Numbered from the stretch's first letter, positions 1 to 13,471 are shown. The stretch: DNA of 64,000 nucleotides from Pelobacter sp. UBA6812 (GCA_002452265.1 DKEW01000080.1:28845-92844), one strand, 5' to 3'. A program made the numbers and translations. The notes: generated by a model from the letters alone, not told the origin.

Positions 1-949
1 GAGGATCTTTGTTTTCGAACAAAATCAGATACATTTGCTCGATAATCGGAGTTTCCACCCCAAGACGCTGAGCAAGCTGATAAGCCGATAGGGTCGTTTT
101 GACCCCTTCCGCGACCATTTTCATACCGGACAAAATATCTTCCAGCTTACGGCCGCGACCGATTTCAAGCCCTACGCTGCGGTTGCGGGAAAGATCGCCC
201 GTACAGGTCAGCACCAGGTCTCCCATCCCCGACAACCCCATAAACGTACGTTCCTCGGCACCCTTGGCCAAGCCGATCCTGGTCATTTCCACCAGGCCAC
301 GGGTAATCAGCGCTGCGCGAGCGTTGTAGCCAAAACCAAGACCATCGGAAACACCGGCAGCAAGGGCAATAACATTTTTCAGCGCCCCCCCCAGTTCCAC
401 ACCGATAATATCGCTGCTGCGATAAACCCGGAAATAGTGGTTACTGAACGTTTTTTGGACCACATGGGCTATTTCTTCATCTTCGGCGGCCACGGTGAGC
501 GCCGTGGGTATTTCCGCTGCCACTTCCCGCGCAAAGGTTGGTCCGGATAAAAAAGCCAAACTCTTGCAGCGTTTTTGCGGTAAAACTTCGCTTAGAACCT
601 CGGACATGGCCATGAGCGTATCGTTTTCGATCCCTTTGGCTGCTGACACCAATACCGTATTTTCAGCCATATACGGTTCGGCTTGTCGCACAACCGCACG
701 CATGACCTGAGACGGAGCGACGAGTACCAGCATTTCTTTGCCGGAGGCGACCTCACTCAGTTCGGAAGTAAAGGCAAGTTTATCATCCAGGGTGAAATCT
801 GGGAGATAAAGATCGTTTTTGTGGTGTTGACGCATACGCTCCACCAGGTCCTGTTCGTAGGCCCAGAGGGTGACCGCATGGCCGTTTTTAGCCAACAGGT
901 CAGCCAGTGTGGTACCCCAACTGCCCGCTCCAATAACACCGATATTCAT
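1..949 (-). CDS. gpsA: Glycerol-3-phosphate dehydrogenase [NAD(P)+], 3'-truncated by the window edge
   Basis: Reduces dihydroxyacetone phosphate to sn-glycerol 3-phosphate, the backbone for phospholipid synthesis, in the cytoplasm. The visible 316 codons begin with MNIGVIGAGSWG, a Rossmann GxGxxG at residues 7-12, and include the family segment LGGALKNVIALAAG with the catalytic lysine and FLSGPTFAREVA near the middle. The start is fixed by AGGAGG five bases before the ATG. No stop codon is seen before base 1, so the C-terminal part (probably only one or two dozen residues, given a usual length of about 330-340) lies outside. It follows the TPR gene by 12 bases and is probably the last visible member of the gyrA transcription unit. 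Identification is secure. Confidence 0.95.
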   Translation of the reverse strand, partial: MNIGVIGAGSWGTTLADLLAKNGHAVTLWAYEQDLVERMRQHHKNDLYLPDFTLDDKLAFTSELSEVASGKEMLVLVAPSQVMRAVVRQAEPYMAENTVLVSAAKGIENDTLMAMSEVLSEVLPQKRCKSLAFLSGPTFAREVAAEIPTALTVAAEDEEIAHVVQKTFSNHYFRVYRSSDIIGVELGGALKNVIALAAGVSDGLGFGYNARAALITRGLVEMTRIGLAKGAEERTFMGLSGMGDLVLTCTGDLSRNRSVGLEIGRGRKLEDILSGMKMVAEGVKTTLSAYQLAQRLGVETPIIEQMYLILFENKDP

Positions 950-961
950 ACACGCCTCCTG

Positions 962-1840
962 TCAGATGGCACGGTTTTTTTTCTTTATTCGTTGCATGAT
1001 TTGAGCAATGCGCTGTTCCAGAATAGACTCTTTTGCATACCGTCCTTCCAGCTCTTTGAGTACCTGAAGCGCTTTGCTTAATTCTCCGCGTTCTTCATGA
1101 ATTTGCGCCAGAACAAACGATCCCTCCAGCGCAAAGGCGTTCTCCGGATAATCGCGACATAGCTTTTGAAGCACATGCATGGCATCGCTAAGGTTTCCTT
1201 CAAGGAAAAAAACGGAACCTATGCGATAAAGTGCCTCCGCAAAAAGCTTGGTATCCGGGTAATCATTGAGCAAACTTTCAAATTCTATACGCGTTTGCTC
1301 AAAATTATTCATGCGGAAATAGGTGTCCGCAATTTCGTACTGGGTACGTTCACTATCAGGAGACTTGCTGTCCAGAATTTTTTGGTAGGCTACCAGTGCC
1401 CTGCCATAATCCTGAAGACGATACTTGTATATCTCAGCTATTCTTTGCCGCGCAGCCTGTCCCCAGGAAGTATCCGGATAATCGCGATCAACCAGCAAAA
1501 AGGACAGTAAAGCCTCTTGGTCCTTCTGCAGATTCAATAGTAAAACTTCTCCGGCAAGCATTAACGCCTGAGGGGCATCATCTGTGTCGGGATAGTGCTC
1601 ATGGAGGCTACGCAGCAAGCTTACAGCCCTCCGATAAGACCCTTTATCAATAAGCTTTTCTGCACGCCTGAACAGCTTTTGGTGCGTTTCGGCCTGACGT
1701 ACATGGTGGATATACAGTCCGAACACCAACGGAATCAGCAGAATACCAGATATCACCCAGAATCGGAATTTATTAGAAGTCTTCCGGGATCTCTTCCGTT
1801 CCTCCTTCAACAGCTGTTTCTTCAACCTCTTCAGTTCCAT
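962..1840 (-). CDS. TPR-repeat protein with one N-terminal membrane anchor
   Basis: A 292-residue protein if started at the ATG at 1840, which has GAGG three bases upstream; ATG 1849 and further upstream codons are also open. The N-terminus is highly basic ([17 protein letters not shown]), followed by one hydrophobic segment ([21 protein letters not shown]) and then roughly five tetratricopeptide-type helical repeats with recurrent YPDT motifs. The layout suggests a type II anchored protein with a periplasmic TPR domain that binds other proteins; such proteins resemble YfgM/BamD-like scaffolds, but no specific family is recognised. The start overlaps the last 68 bases of gyrA, implying co-transcription, and gpsA follows 12 bases later. 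Function is unknown; only the fold and topology are supported. Confidence 0.8.
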   Translation of the reverse strand: MELKRLKKQLLKEERKRSRKTSNKFRFWVISGILLIPLVFGLYIHHVRQAETHQKLFRRAEKLIDKGSYRRAVSLLRSLHEHYPDTDDAPQALMLAGEVLLLNLQKDQEALLSFLLVDRDYPDTSWGQAARQRIAEIYKYRLQDYGRALVAYQKILDSKSPDSERTQYEIADTYFRMNNFEQTRIEFESLLNDYPDTKLFAEALYRIGSVFFLEGNLSDAMHVLQKLCRDYPENAFALEGSFVLAQIHEERGELSKALQVLKELEGRYAKESILEQRIAQIMQRIKKKNRAI

Positions 1841-4277
1841 TTTCCTCATCTTTTTCAGCAAGTTTGGCCACAGCCACAATGCGCTCACCAGGCTCGAGAA
1901 CCATCAGCCTCACACCTTGCGTATTGCGCCCGATAATGGACAGATCGGCCACCCGCGTGCGCAATACCTTGCCACCGTCGGTAATGAACATCAGATCAAA
2001 GTCTTCGTTGATGAGCTTAATGTCAACAACCTGCCCGTTGCGCTCGGAGGTTTTGATGGTAATTATCCCCTTGCCGCCACGCCCCTGCTGACGATACTCA
2101 TCCAGATTGGTGCGCTTGCCGAAGCCTTTTTCCGTCACCGTCACCAATGTAGCGGCCGTGGTGTCGGAAACAACCTCCATTCCTATTACGCGATCATCCC
2201 CTTCGAGCTGCATTCCCCGCACACCACGAGAGGTGCGCCCCATAGCACGGACTTCCTTTTCAGGAAAACGAATAGCCTTACCAGTTTTGCTGGCCAACAG
2301 GACATCCATGTCGCCATCAGACAATCGTGTCGAAACCAGACGATCACCTTCATCAACGGTGAGAGCTATTATGCCACCGGCCCGGGGATTTGCATACGCC
2401 ATCAGATCGGTCTTTTTGACGATGCCGTTTTGCGTGGCAAAAATGATATACCTATCTTCGATAAATTCCTTGACCGGGAGGATGCTGGTGACATTTTCGC
2501 CACTGCTCAATTGCAGGAGATTGACAATTGCCTTACCGCGAGAAGCCCTTCCCCCCTGCGGAATTTCATGGACCTTAAGCCAATAGACCTTGCCCGCGTC
2601 GGTAAACACGAGCACGAAAGAATGTGTCGAAGCAATAAATAACTGCTCGACAAAATCCTCTTCCTTAGGTCGCATGCCAGTCACACCTTTGCCACCTCGA
2701 CGCTGGGAACGATACAGGGAAACTGCATTGCGCTTGATATAACCGGAGTGGGATACGGTCACCACCATATCCTCATCTACGATCAAATCCTCCAGGGACA
2801 AATCTCCCCTGCGATCGACTATTTCGGTTCGCCGTGGATCTGCAAATTTTTCTTTAATTTCAAGTAGTTCTATTTTAATAATGTTTAAAATTTCAACATC
2901 ACTGGCCAGGATTTCCTTGAGGCGTTGAATCTGCGCCAGAACATCCCTGTATTCGGCCAAGATTTTTTCCCGCTCCATCCCTGTCAAACGGTGCAGGCGC
3001 ATATCCAGAATAGCCTGGGACTGAATCTCCGATAAGGCAAAACGCTCCATGAGACGTTCTTTTGCCTCTCGGGGACTACTCGATTGTTTTATGATGGAGA
3101 TAACTTCATCGAGGTTTTCCAGGGCTATCTTGAACCCCTCGAGAATATGGGCTTTTTCCTCGGCCTTACGCAACTCGAAAATACAGCGACGGGTTACAAT
3201 TTCCTTGCGGTGATCTATAAAGTGTTCCAGCACCTCCCGCAGGCTCAATACGCGAGGTTGACCATTAACAATGGCCAACATAATGATGCCGAAAGACGAC
3301 TGCATAGCCGTCATTTTGTAGAGCTGATTAAGAATGACCTCAGGAATGACATCCTTTTTCAACTCAATGACCACGCGCACCCCTTCGCGGTCCGATTCGT
3401 CCCGCAAATCGGATATACCTTCAATTTTGCGGGTTTTCACCAACTCGGCGATCTTTTCGATCAAACGCGCCTTGTTTACCTGGTAGGGTACTTCCGTCAG
3501 AACAATCTTCTCCCTGCCGGTACGGCGGTCTTTTTCGACCAGTGCGCGTGCTCGCATATGGACGATGCCACGCCCCGTTTCATAAGCCTGGCGAATGCCG
3601 TCGCGACCGAGAATAAATCCGGCGGTAGGAAAATCCGGACCGGGGATAAGGCGGAAAAGGTCTTCGTTGTCAAATGTCGGATCATCCATGATAGCGATCA
3701 AACCATCGATAACCTCCCCAAGGTTATGGGGGGGAATCTTGGTCGCCATGCCGACAGCAATCCCTTCGGAGCCATTGACCAGCAGGTTGGGAAATTTGCA
3801 TGGTAGAACCAAAGGTTCCTGCAAAGAATCGTCGTAGTTGGGACCAAAATCGACGGTCTCTTTTTCCAGGTCAGCCAGTAATTCATGGGCCAGCTTATCC
3901 ATGCGCACTTCGGTATAACGCATAGCCGCCGCGCTATCACCATCAAGGGAACCGAAATTACCCTGCCCGTCCACCAACGGATAACGCATGGCAAAGTCCT
4001 GTGCCATGCGAACGATCGTATCATATACAGCGGAATCGCCATGCGGATGATATTTACCGATAACATCACCGACAACACGTGCCGACTTTTTGTAAGGCTT
4101 ATTAAAGGCGTTACCCAATTCGTGCATGGCGAACAAAACCCGCCGATGGACAGGTTTTAATCCATCCCGTATATCCGGTAGCGCACGGCCTACTATAACG
4201 CTCATGGCATAGTCCATGTAGGACTTGCGCAGTTCGTCCTCTATATTGACTGTAATTTTATTTTGTTCCGATAGCAT
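1773..4277 (-). CDS. gyrA: DNA gyrase subunit A
   Basis: Breakage-reunion subunit of DNA gyrase, which with GyrB introduces negative supercoils using ATP. At 834 residues it has normal length. The N-terminal domain carries the quinolone-resistance region [12 protein letters not shown] with Ser82 and Asp86 (the sensitive-type residues) and the catalytic tyrosine in AAAMRYTE (Tyr121). The C-terminal beta-pinwheel contains the GyrA box QRRGGKG, which defines gyrase rather than topoisomerase IV, and a related [10 protein letters not shown] repeat. The C-terminus is acidic ([19 protein letters not shown]), as in many gyrases. The start has GGAGG seven bases upstream in a 67-base gap from gyrB. Its 3' end overlaps the next gene. 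Confidence 0.98.
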   Translation of the reverse strand: MLSEQNKITVNIEDELRKSYMDYAMSVIVGRALPDIRDGLKPVHRRVLFAMHELGNAFNKPYKKSARVVGDVIGKYHPHGDSAVYDTIVRMAQDFAMRYPLVDGQGNFGSLDGDSAAAMRYTEVRMDKLAHELLADLEKETVDFGPNYDDSLQEPLVLPCKFPNLLVNGSEGIAVGMATKIPPHNLGEVIDGLIAIMDDPTFDNEDLFRLIPGPDFPTAGFILGRDGIRQAYETGRGIVHMRARALVEKDRRTGREKIVLTEVPYQVNKARLIEKIAELVKTRKIEGISDLRDESDREGVRVVIELKKDVIPEVILNQLYKMTAMQSSFGIIMLAIVNGQPRVLSLREVLEHFIDHRKEIVTRRCIFELRKAEEKAHILEGFKIALENLDEVISIIKQSSSPREAKERLMERFALSEIQSQAILDMRLHRLTGMEREKILAEYRDVLAQIQRLKEILASDVEILNIIKIELLEIKEKFADPRRTEIVDRRGDLSLEDLIVDEDMVVTVSHSGYIKRNAVSLYRSQRRGGKGVTGMRPKEEDFVEQLFIASTHSFVLVFTDAGKVYWLKVHEIPQGGRASRGKAIVNLLQLSSGENVTSILPVKEFIEDRYIIFATQNGIVKKTDLMAYANPRAGGIIALTVDEGDRLVSTRLSDGDMDVLLASKTGKAIRFPEKEVRAMGRTSRGVRGMQLEGDDRVIGMEVVSDTTAATLVTVTEKGFGKRTNLDEYRQQGRGGKGIITIKTSERNGQVVDIKLINEDFDLMFITDGGKVLRTRVADLSIIGRNTQGVRLMVLEPGERIVAVAKLAEKDEENGTEEVEETAVEGGTEEIPEDF

Positions 4278-4344
4278 GCCTTATCCTCCGCGGGAAACCC
4301 GGATTGTGTGGCTATATGAAGCATTGTTCGGCGTCAGCCATAAA

Positions 4345-7840
<3,496 letters not shown>

Positions 7841-7882
7841 GGAGATCGTCTTGCTTTGAATCCTGGCATAATCAGCGACGTA

Positions 7883-9001
7883 CTATAGCCTCATTGGCAT
7901 GATGACCGCAAGATAGTCCTCGTCGCCTGTCGGAGTAATGAGTCCCGGGGATAGTTGATCACGCAATGCCAGGTCGATTTTTTCAGAATCTAATGTCGAG
8001 AGAATATCTATAAGATATTTGGCATTAAAGCCGATTGAAAGATCATTCTCACCATATTCAACTTCAAAATCCTCTCGAGCATCCCCAAATTCAGGGTTTG
8101 ATGATGACAAAGTAAGAAGATTTTCTTGGAAATCTATTTTAACACCTTTAGATTTTTCACTTGATAGTATAGCCATACGGCGTAAAGCATGAAGAAATTC
8201 TTCGCGAGGAATGGAGGCTTTCATTTCATTATTAACTGGTATGACTCGGTTATAGTCAGGAAACTCCCCATCAACTAAACGCATAACTATGATTGTTTGA
8301 GCTTTTTTTACTACAGCGTTATTATCCATGAATCCGATAGAAATATCGCCTTCTCCTTCTTCTGATATTTTTCGAAGTTCAACTACCCCTTTTCGCGGAA
8401 ATATAACGCCTTTAACTAAGGGTTCAATGTGAGAACAATCAAGAGGAGTTTGCATAAGAGCTAAACGATGACCATCTGTAGCTACAAATCTTAGTAAATT
8501 ACGACCCTTATCTTCCAAAGCACGTAAGTAAATACCGTTGAGGTTATATTTACTTTCGTCTGTAGACATAGAAAAGGCTGTTTTTTCTACTAATTTTTTG
8601 AGGATATTACTTGGTATTTTAAAAAATTGTTCTTTATCTATTTTTGGAAAATAAGGAAATTCATCTGCAGATAAGCCTACGATGTTAAACAAGGATTTTC
8701 CACAACGAATTTCAATCCAGCAATTTTCCTTGGCATTAAAAGTAATTTCTTTTTCTGGAAGTTCCTTGATTATTTCAAATAATTTTTTTGCTGAAACAGT
8801 GATTCGTCCTGCTGCTGAAACTTTAGCCGGATAGGCGGATTTCATGCCTACTTCAAGGTCCGTAGCAGTTAATGAAATGTGGTCTTCACTGGCCTCAATG
8901 AGCACGTTGGCTAAAATGGGAATAGTATTCTTTTTTTCCACAATTCCCTGAACTCGTGCCAATCCTTTAAGAAACGCTTCTTTTTCAATAGAAAAATTCA
9001 T
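7883..9001 (-). CDS. dnaN: DNA polymerase III sliding clamp (beta subunit)
   Basis: Forms the dimeric ring that tethers DNA polymerase III and other clamp-binding proteins to DNA. The 372-residue chain has the three-domain clamp pattern, beginning MNFSIEKEAFLKGLARVQGIVEKKNTIPILANVLIEA-like family sequence and ending with the conserved C-terminal segment YLAVIMPMRL that lines the protein-binding pocket. A G-rich Shine-Dalgarno stretch (GGGGGG) lies a few bases before the ATG. It is 247 bases from dnaA, with several DnaA-box-like sequences in that gap, and 42 bases before recF. Confidence 0.97.
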   Translation of the reverse strand: MNFSIEKEAFLKGLARVQGIVEKKNTIPILANVLIEASEDHISLTATDLEVGMKSAYPAKVSAAGRITVSAKKLFEIIKELPEKEITFNAKENCWIEIRCGKSLFNIVGLSADEFPYFPKIDKEQFFKIPSNILKKLVEKTAFSMSTDESKYNLNGIYLRALEDKGRNLLRFVATDGHRLALMQTPLDCSHIEPLVKGVIFPRKGVVELRKISEEGEGDISIGFMDNNAVVKKAQTIIVMRLVDGEFPDYNRVIPVNNEMKASIPREEFLHALRRMAILSSEKSKGVKIDFQENLLTLSSSNPEFGDAREDFEVEYGENDLSIGFNAKYLIDILSTLDSEKIDLALRDQLSPGLITPTGDEDYLAVIMPMRL

Positions 9002-9248
9002 GTAGCCCCCCGTTAACAGGAAACGGTTTTTATTATGGTTTTAAAGATTTTATAGTCGTAGTAGTAGTTGCCTGTGTATTTGTGTATAGGATGTTTTTTC
9101 TGTTTTATTTCAATGCCTTGAGATGTTCAAATCTTCGTGGGCATTAAGTGCCCTTAAATGGCTATTTTGTGTATAACCTCTTTTGGTCCGATTTATCCCC
9201 GATCTGTTGTGGTTCATACCCACACCTTATCCATTGGAATTTTTGACA
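9002..9248. other. dnaA-dnaN intergenic region with DnaA-box cluster (candidate oriC)
   Basis: An AT-rich 247-base gap. It holds a perfect TTATNCACA box (TTATACACA on the minus strand, 9168-9176), a one-mismatch box CTATACACA (minus strand, 9081-9089), a two-mismatch AAATACACA (9073-9081) and plus-strand TTATCC-type partial boxes at 9192 and 9228. T-rich tracts around 9030-9050 and 9090-9115 could serve as an unwinding element. The clustering and its place beside dnaA make it a good candidate for the origin or one of two half-origins; the function is inferred. Confidence 0.55.
9168..9176 (-). promoter_or_regulatory. Consensus DnaA box (TTATACACA)
   Basis: The minus strand reads TTATACACA, an exact match to the TTATNCACA DnaA-box consensus, between dnaA and dnaN. 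It is the best box in the window. Confidence 0.7.
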
Positions 9249-10601
9249 TCAGAGAGTCAAATCCTTTTTCAGGTTATTTATGATAGAGCGAAGCTGGTAA
9301 TCCTCGTCCATGGCCTTTTCAATTTTTTTAATCGCGTGAATTATAGTGGAATGATCTTTTCCACCAAAGCGTTCTCCTATTTCCGGATAGGAGCAGGATG
9401 TCAGTTGCCGGGATAAATACATAGCTATTTGGCGTGGTAAAACCAAAGCTTTAAGCCGTTTGGCTGATTTGAGGTCGGATACTTTGAGAGAATATTGATT
9501 GGCCACTATTTTTTGTATTTCTTCTACGGTAAGTTCTCGACGTTTTTCAACGAGAATATCTTTGAGAACTTCCTGTGCCATTGTCAGACTTATGGGAGTG
9601 GATGTTAAACTGGCATATGCTCCTATACGGACCAGGTATCCTTCCAATTCTCTGATATTGCTACTTACCGAACTCGCTAGAAAAAAGGCTACTTCTTGGG
9701 GAAGGTCTATCCCATTGTGTTCTGCCTTCATCTTTAAAATGGCCTGCTTTGTTTCTAGATCTGGAGCTTGAATATCGGCAATTAGCCCCCATTCAAAGCG
9801 TGATCGGAGTCTTTCTTCGAGTCCGGGTATTTCTTTTGGAAATTTATCTGATGTAACTACAATCTGTTTATGTGAATCGTAGAGTGCGTTAAAAGTATGA
9901 AAAAATTCTTCTTGGGTTCGTTCTTTCCCGGCAATAAATTGAACGTCATCTATAAGCAACACATCCATGGATCTGAACTTGTTTCTAAATTCATCCATCT
10001 TTGCGTATCTTAGTGAATTTATGAGTTCATTCATGAATTTTTCAGAAGTGTAATAACATACCTTCATTTCTGGATTTTTTTTCAGAATGGCATTTCCCAC
10101 CGCGTTAACAAGATGGGTTTTTCCTAACCCTACACCACCATATATAAATAAAGGGTTATAAGTGGTTGCAGGGTTGTTGGCTACAGCCGCAGCCGCAGCA
10201 CTGGCGAACTGATTGGATGAACCGAGGACAAAAGTTTCGAAGGTATATCGAGAGTTGAGATTATAAGCATTGCTCCGCTGAGGAGTTTTATCACTCTCGT
10301 TTTTTGGTTGTATTGGTGAAGGTGAAGGCGGTTCCTCTGAAACAGGTTGGGTTTTGGTTATTTTACTGGCAATAGATAGATTGATTTTACACGCTCCGCC
10401 GGCAGCATTGGAAATGAATTCTTGAAGCAGATCGTGATAATGTTTTTTTATCCAGTCGAGAACAAATCGGTTGGGAACTTCAAGGTCAACCTTATTGTTC
10501 TCCAATTTTATAAATTGAATAGGCTTTATCCATGTCTCAAATTGTTGAGGAGTCAAGGATTGCTTGAGACTATCCAAAGTCTTTTTCCAAATAATTTCCA
10601 T
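9249..10601 (-). CDS. dnaA: Chromosomal replication initiator protein DnaA
   Basis: AAA+ ATPase that binds DnaA boxes, unwinds the origin and loads the helicase. The 450-residue chain has the N-terminal helicase-interaction domain (IWKKTLDSLKQSLTPQQFETWI), a Pro/Ser-rich linker at about 85-110, Walker A GGVGLGKT at 155-162, Walker B LLIDDVQFIAGKE, and the C-terminal DNA-binding signature GGKDHSTIIHA. All key residues are present. There is no strong Shine-Dalgarno before the ATG at 10601, and an AT-rich leader precedes it. It diverges from rpmH; DnaA-box-like sites lie in both flanking gaps, which would allow autoregulation. Confidence 0.98.
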   Translation of the reverse strand: MEIIWKKTLDSLKQSLTPQQFETWIKPIQFIKLENNKVDLEVPNRFVLDWIKKHYHDLLQEFISNAAGGACKINLSIASKITKTQPVSEEPPSPSPIQPKNESDKTPQRSNAYNLNSRYTFETFVLGSSNQFASAAAAAVANNPATTYNPLFIYGGVGLGKTHLVNAVGNAILKKNPEMKVCYYTSEKFMNELINSLRYAKMDEFRNKFRSMDVLLIDDVQFIAGKERTQEEFFHTFNALYDSHKQIVVTSDKFPKEIPGLEERLRSRFEWGLIADIQAPDLETKQAILKMKAEHNGIDLPQEVAFFLASSVSSNIRELEGYLVRIGAYASLTSTPISLTMAQEVLKDILVEKRRELTVEEIQKIVANQYSLKVSDLKSAKRLKALVLPRQIAMYLSRQLTSCSYPEIGERFGGKDHSTIIHAIKKIEKAMDEDYQLRSIINNLKKDLTL

Positions 10602-10938
10602 AGACTTTTAATTTTTTGAAAAGGAGAAATAAATAAACGGATTGTTTAGGTGGGTCTATTAAAATAAATAATCCACATCGTTATAAACAGTTGTGGATAT
10701 CTGACTTTATCTTGGCTTTTTATGGGTTTTGGCGAAGGTCTTGGCACAAAACCGTTGAATTAAACTAACAGAGGGCAGGGGCGATTGGCAAGGGGTTTTT
10801 TATCTGTTGGCAGGCTGTGGGTATATAGTTTTCATTGTTTTCTTGCTTGACAAAAATCGTCCAACATGGTTAATAATTCGATTCGCTTAAATGTTGAAAA
10901 AATATGCTTCAACCCCATAGATTCAGGAGTTTTTCAAA
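10602..10938. other. dnaA-rpmH divergent intergenic region with DnaA-box-like sites
   Basis: A 337-base AT-rich gap between the divergent dnaA and rpmH genes. Two one-mismatch DnaA boxes face each other: TAATCCACA (plus, 10669-10677) and ATATCCACA (minus, 10692-10700); TTATAAACA at 10681-10689 is a weaker match. Bases 10612-10672 are very AT-rich. Together with the dnaA-dnaN gap this could form a bipartite origin, or the boxes may only autoregulate dnaA. Confidence 0.5.
10847..10876 (+). promoter_or_regulatory. Sigma-70-type promoter for the rpmH operon
   Basis: A perfect -35 hexamer TTGACA (10847-10852) is followed after 17 or 18 bases by TTAATA/TAATAA (10870-10876), about 65 bases before the rpmH start. 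No competing signal is nearer. Confidence 0.6.
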
Positions 10939-11091
10939 ATGTCTAAACGTACCTACCAACCAAGTCGTATTCGTCGCAAGAGAACTCATGGCTTTCGTGC
11001 CCGTATGCAAAATAAAAACGGTCAGGCTGTTCTTCGCCGTCGTCGGGCCAGAGGTCGCAAGCGCTTGGTGGTTACAATTCCCGTCAAGTAA
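10939..11091 (+). CDS. rpmH: 50S ribosomal protein L34
   Basis: A 50-residue, very basic protein beginning [20 protein letters not shown] and containing [11 protein letters not shown], the L34 signature; it is a component of the large ribosomal subunit. AGGAG lies ten bases before the ATG. It is the first gene of the plus-strand cluster, 11 bases before rnpA, the nearly universal rpmH-rnpA order. It begins about 65 bases after a consensus TTGACA promoter. Confidence 0.98.
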   Translation: MSKRTYQPSRIRRKRTHGFRARMQNKNGQAVLRRRRARGRKRLVVTIPVK

Positions 11092-11102
11092 TTTGTTTAC
11101 GA

Positions 11103-11465
11103 ATGGAATATCTGGGAAAGTTTCTTCCTCGTACCAATAGAATCCGCTGTTCCGCCCATTATCGTTTTATACGTAATAAGGGTAAACGGCGACATACCCA
11201 GAATTTCATCGTGTACACACATTTCAGTGGAAACGGCCCTGCCAGGTTGGGACTGACTGTCAGTCGCAAAGTTGGCAGGGCTGTTACGCGTAATCGGGTT
11301 AAGCGTTTATTGCGCGAATTTTTCCGTCTGCACCATTCATTGATGGCTCCTGGCCTGGACATATCTATTGTCGCTAAACCAGGTGCCGCCTTACTCGACT
11401 ATTGGCAGGTGTGTGAAGAGCTTATGTTTCTTACGCGACACCAAACCATCGAAAAATCTTCATGA
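11103..11465 (+). CDS. rnpA: Ribonuclease P protein component
   Basis: Protein subunit of RNase P, which with the RNA subunit matures the 5' ends of tRNAs. The 120-residue basic protein contains the family signature [22 protein letters not shown] at about residues 57-79 (RNR core) and [16 protein letters not shown] at the N-terminus. It lies 11 bases after rpmH and overlaps yidD by four bases (ATGA), so translation is probably coupled. The Shine-Dalgarno sequence is weak. Confidence 0.95.
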   Translation: MEYLGKFLPRTNRIRCSAHYRFIRNKGKRRHTQNFIVYTHFSGNGPARLGLTVSRKVGRAVTRNRVKRLLREFFRLHHSLMAPGLDISIVAKPGAALLDYWQVCEELMFLTRHQTIEKSS

Positions 11466-11671
11466 TCCGGAAATTCCTGATATTCTTGGTCCTTGCATAT
11501 CAGCGATTTATTTCGCCTCTTATGGTACCCTCCTGTCGGTTTTATCCTACTTGTTCTGAATATGCCCGCCAATCCCTCGTTAAGTACGGATTATTTAAGG
11601 GATTGGTGAAAATTTGTGGTAGGCTCAGCCGCTGCCATCCTTTTCATCCCGGAGGATACGATCCTGTTTAA
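11462..11671 (+). CDS. yidD: Membrane protein insertion efficiency factor YidD
   Basis: A 69-residue protein with the family pattern [23 protein letters not shown] followed by [12 protein letters not shown]; conserved cysteines are in SCRFYPTCS and RCHPF. YidD is a small membrane-associated protein that helps YidC-dependent insertion. The ATG overlaps the rnpA stop codon. It precedes yidC by 42 bases, the classical rnpA-yidD-yidC order. Confidence 0.95.
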   Translation: MIRKFLIFLVLAYQRFISPLMVPSCRFYPTCSEYARQSLVKYGLFKGLVKICGRLSRCHPFHPGGYDPV

Positions 11672-11713
11672 TGACGGATATATATCTTTTGGTTTAGCGG
11701 AGTATCATGTCTT

Positions 11714-13345
11714 ATGGAAAATAAAAATGTACTTATAGCTCTTTTGTTGATGCTGGCGGTTTGGACAGGTTACACCATGTTTTTTGTGAAACCGACAACC
11801 GTGGTTCCACCTGCCGATGAGCAAACTCTTAGTGAAAAACAAGAGGTTATCCCTACAATGAAAGGGGAAACTATTAAACCTACTAAGACTGCTAATGTTC
11901 CGGTTGTGGTAAAACAGGTGGATGAAAAAGAACAAGACTTCGTTGTGGAAACCGAGGATTATCGGGCTGTTTTTACTAACGTCGGTGCTCGTCTCAAAAG
12001 TTTTGAACTAAAAAAATATCGTGAAACCATTAAAAAAGATTCACCTTTAGTCGCACTTATTGGAAATAACGGTGATGTCAGTACGTTTGCAACCACTGGC
12101 CAAGCCGACATTTCCTTACCGGTTGATTATGTTTACACGACATCTGTTCCGACTGAAGGGTTAGTGCTTCGGGATGGTGATGAACGAGTTCTTCGTTTTA
12201 CGGCTATTTTAGATAATGGTGTTGTTGTAGAAAAAAATTATACCTTTAAGGGTACAGGTTATGATCTGAATCTTGGCATTCTAGTCTATAATCAATCAGA
12301 GGCTACCTTGCAGGGAAGTCTTGATTTTCTTTTGATGCAACCATGGTTTGAAGGTCGTGATGATTCTCGCTACTCGTTTGTTGGGCCTGCTGTCTATGAC
12401 AATGGGGATCTCAATACCTATAAGGTAAAAAAACTTGAAGAACAGCCGATTCGACACGGTAGTTCAGCGGTTTGGACGGCATTCGAGGATAAATATTTTC
12501 TGACAGCTGCTGTGCCTCTCGACAGTTCCAATCATTCGTTTGTTTTGCAGAAAAACGCAGATTCGATCAGTAATATCATTGAAAGCGGTCCTTTGAAATT
12601 AGAGCCAAAACAATCATTGTCTCTTGAATATCTGCTTTATGCTGGACCCCGAGATCTTGATATTCTTGAAGGAATTAACCATAGTCTGGACAAAGCCATT
12701 GATTTTGGTTTTTTTGATATGTTGGCCAGGCCTCTTCTTACCGTTCTTAAATTTTGCTATAACAATGTGATTAAAAATTATGGTGTTGCTATTATTCTGC
12801 TTACCGGCTTTATAAAACTTCTGTTCTGGCCCTTGACACATAAGAGTTATAAATCGATGCGTGACATGCAGAAATTGCAACCTGAAATGCAGCGTTTGCG
12901 TGAAAAATATAAAAATGACAAAGAGCGGATGAATCGTGAAATCATGGAGCTCTACCGTAATAATCGTGTAAATCCAATGGGTGGCTGTTTACCTATGTTT
13001 GCACAGATTCCGGTTTTCTTTGCTCTTTATAAAGTCTTGCTCGGGTCAATTGCCTTGCGACATGAACCTTTTATTTTTTGGATTCAGGACTTGTCCGCTA
13101 AGGATCCTTATTATATTACTCCCATCATTATGGGAGTAACCATGTTTATTCAGCAAAAAATGAGTCCCACCACGATGGATTCTCAGCAAGCAAAAATAAT
13201 GCTATTTATGCCTGTTATTTTTACTTTCATGTTTCTAAACTTTCCCTCGGGGTTAGTCATTTATTGGTTGGTAAATAATGTGTTGACCATTACTCAGCAG
13301 TGGTTTATCAATCGTGCACCGGGAAATCTGACCCAAGCTGCCTAA
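11714..13345 (+). CDS. yidC: Membrane protein insertase YidC
   Basis: Inserts and folds inner-membrane proteins, alone or with SecYEG. The 543-residue protein has an N-terminal membrane segment (VLIALLLMLAVWTGYTMFFV), a large periplasmic domain typical of Gram-negative YidC (about 60-340), and a C-terminal five-helix domain with NYGVAIILLTGFIKLLFWPLTHKSYKSM and NPMGGCLPMFAQIPVFFALYKVL. The ATG at 11714 is preferred because the frame from the ATG at 11707 closes at once. A strong terminator follows, and no jag/khpB gene is found before mnmE. Confidence 0.97.
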   Translation: MENKNVLIALLLMLAVWTGYTMFFVKPTTVVPPADEQTLSEKQEVIPTMKGETIKPTKTANVPVVVKQVDEKEQDFVVETEDYRAVFTNVGARLKSFELKKYRETIKKDSPLVALIGNNGDVSTFATTGQADISLPVDYVYTTSVPTEGLVLRDGDERVLRFTAILDNGVVVEKNYTFKGTGYDLNLGILVYNQSEATLQGSLDFLLMQPWFEGRDDSRYSFVGPAVYDNGDLNTYKVKKLEEQPIRHGSSAVWTAFEDKYFLTAAVPLDSSNHSFVLQKNADSISNIIESGPLKLEPKQSLSLEYLLYAGPRDLDILEGINHSLDKAIDFGFFDMLARPLLTVLKFCYNNVIKNYGVAIILLTGFIKLLFWPLTHKSYKSMRDMQKLQPEMQRLREKYKNDKERMNREIMELYRNNRVNPMGGCLPMFAQIPVFFALYKVLLGSIALRHEPFIFWIQDLSAKDPYYITPIIMGVTMFIQQKMSPTTMDSQQAKIMLFMPVIFTFMFLNFPSGLVIYWLVNNVLTITQQWFINRAPGNLTQAA

Positions 13346-13360
13346 AATTCACTTCTTTTG

Positions 13361-13408
13361 GCCTGGCATTTTCCGTTTGCTTTTGGAATCGAAAATGCCA
13401 GGCTTTTT
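13361..13408 (+). terminator. Rho-independent terminator after yidC
   Basis: A 13-bp perfect stem (13361-13373 with 13391-13403; GCCTGGCATTTTC arm) is followed by TTTTTCTTT. It ends the rpmH-yidC unit. Confidence 0.85.
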
Positions 13409-13471
13409 CTTTGGTGCTTGCAAATTTTTCGGTAAAGTTGTTTTCATGTCTTTTAAAAAATTGTTTAAATT

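Noticed and set aside
1917..3806. Long plus-strand frames antisense to gyrA
   Set aside because: GyrA is unambiguous; these frames have no recognisable domain.
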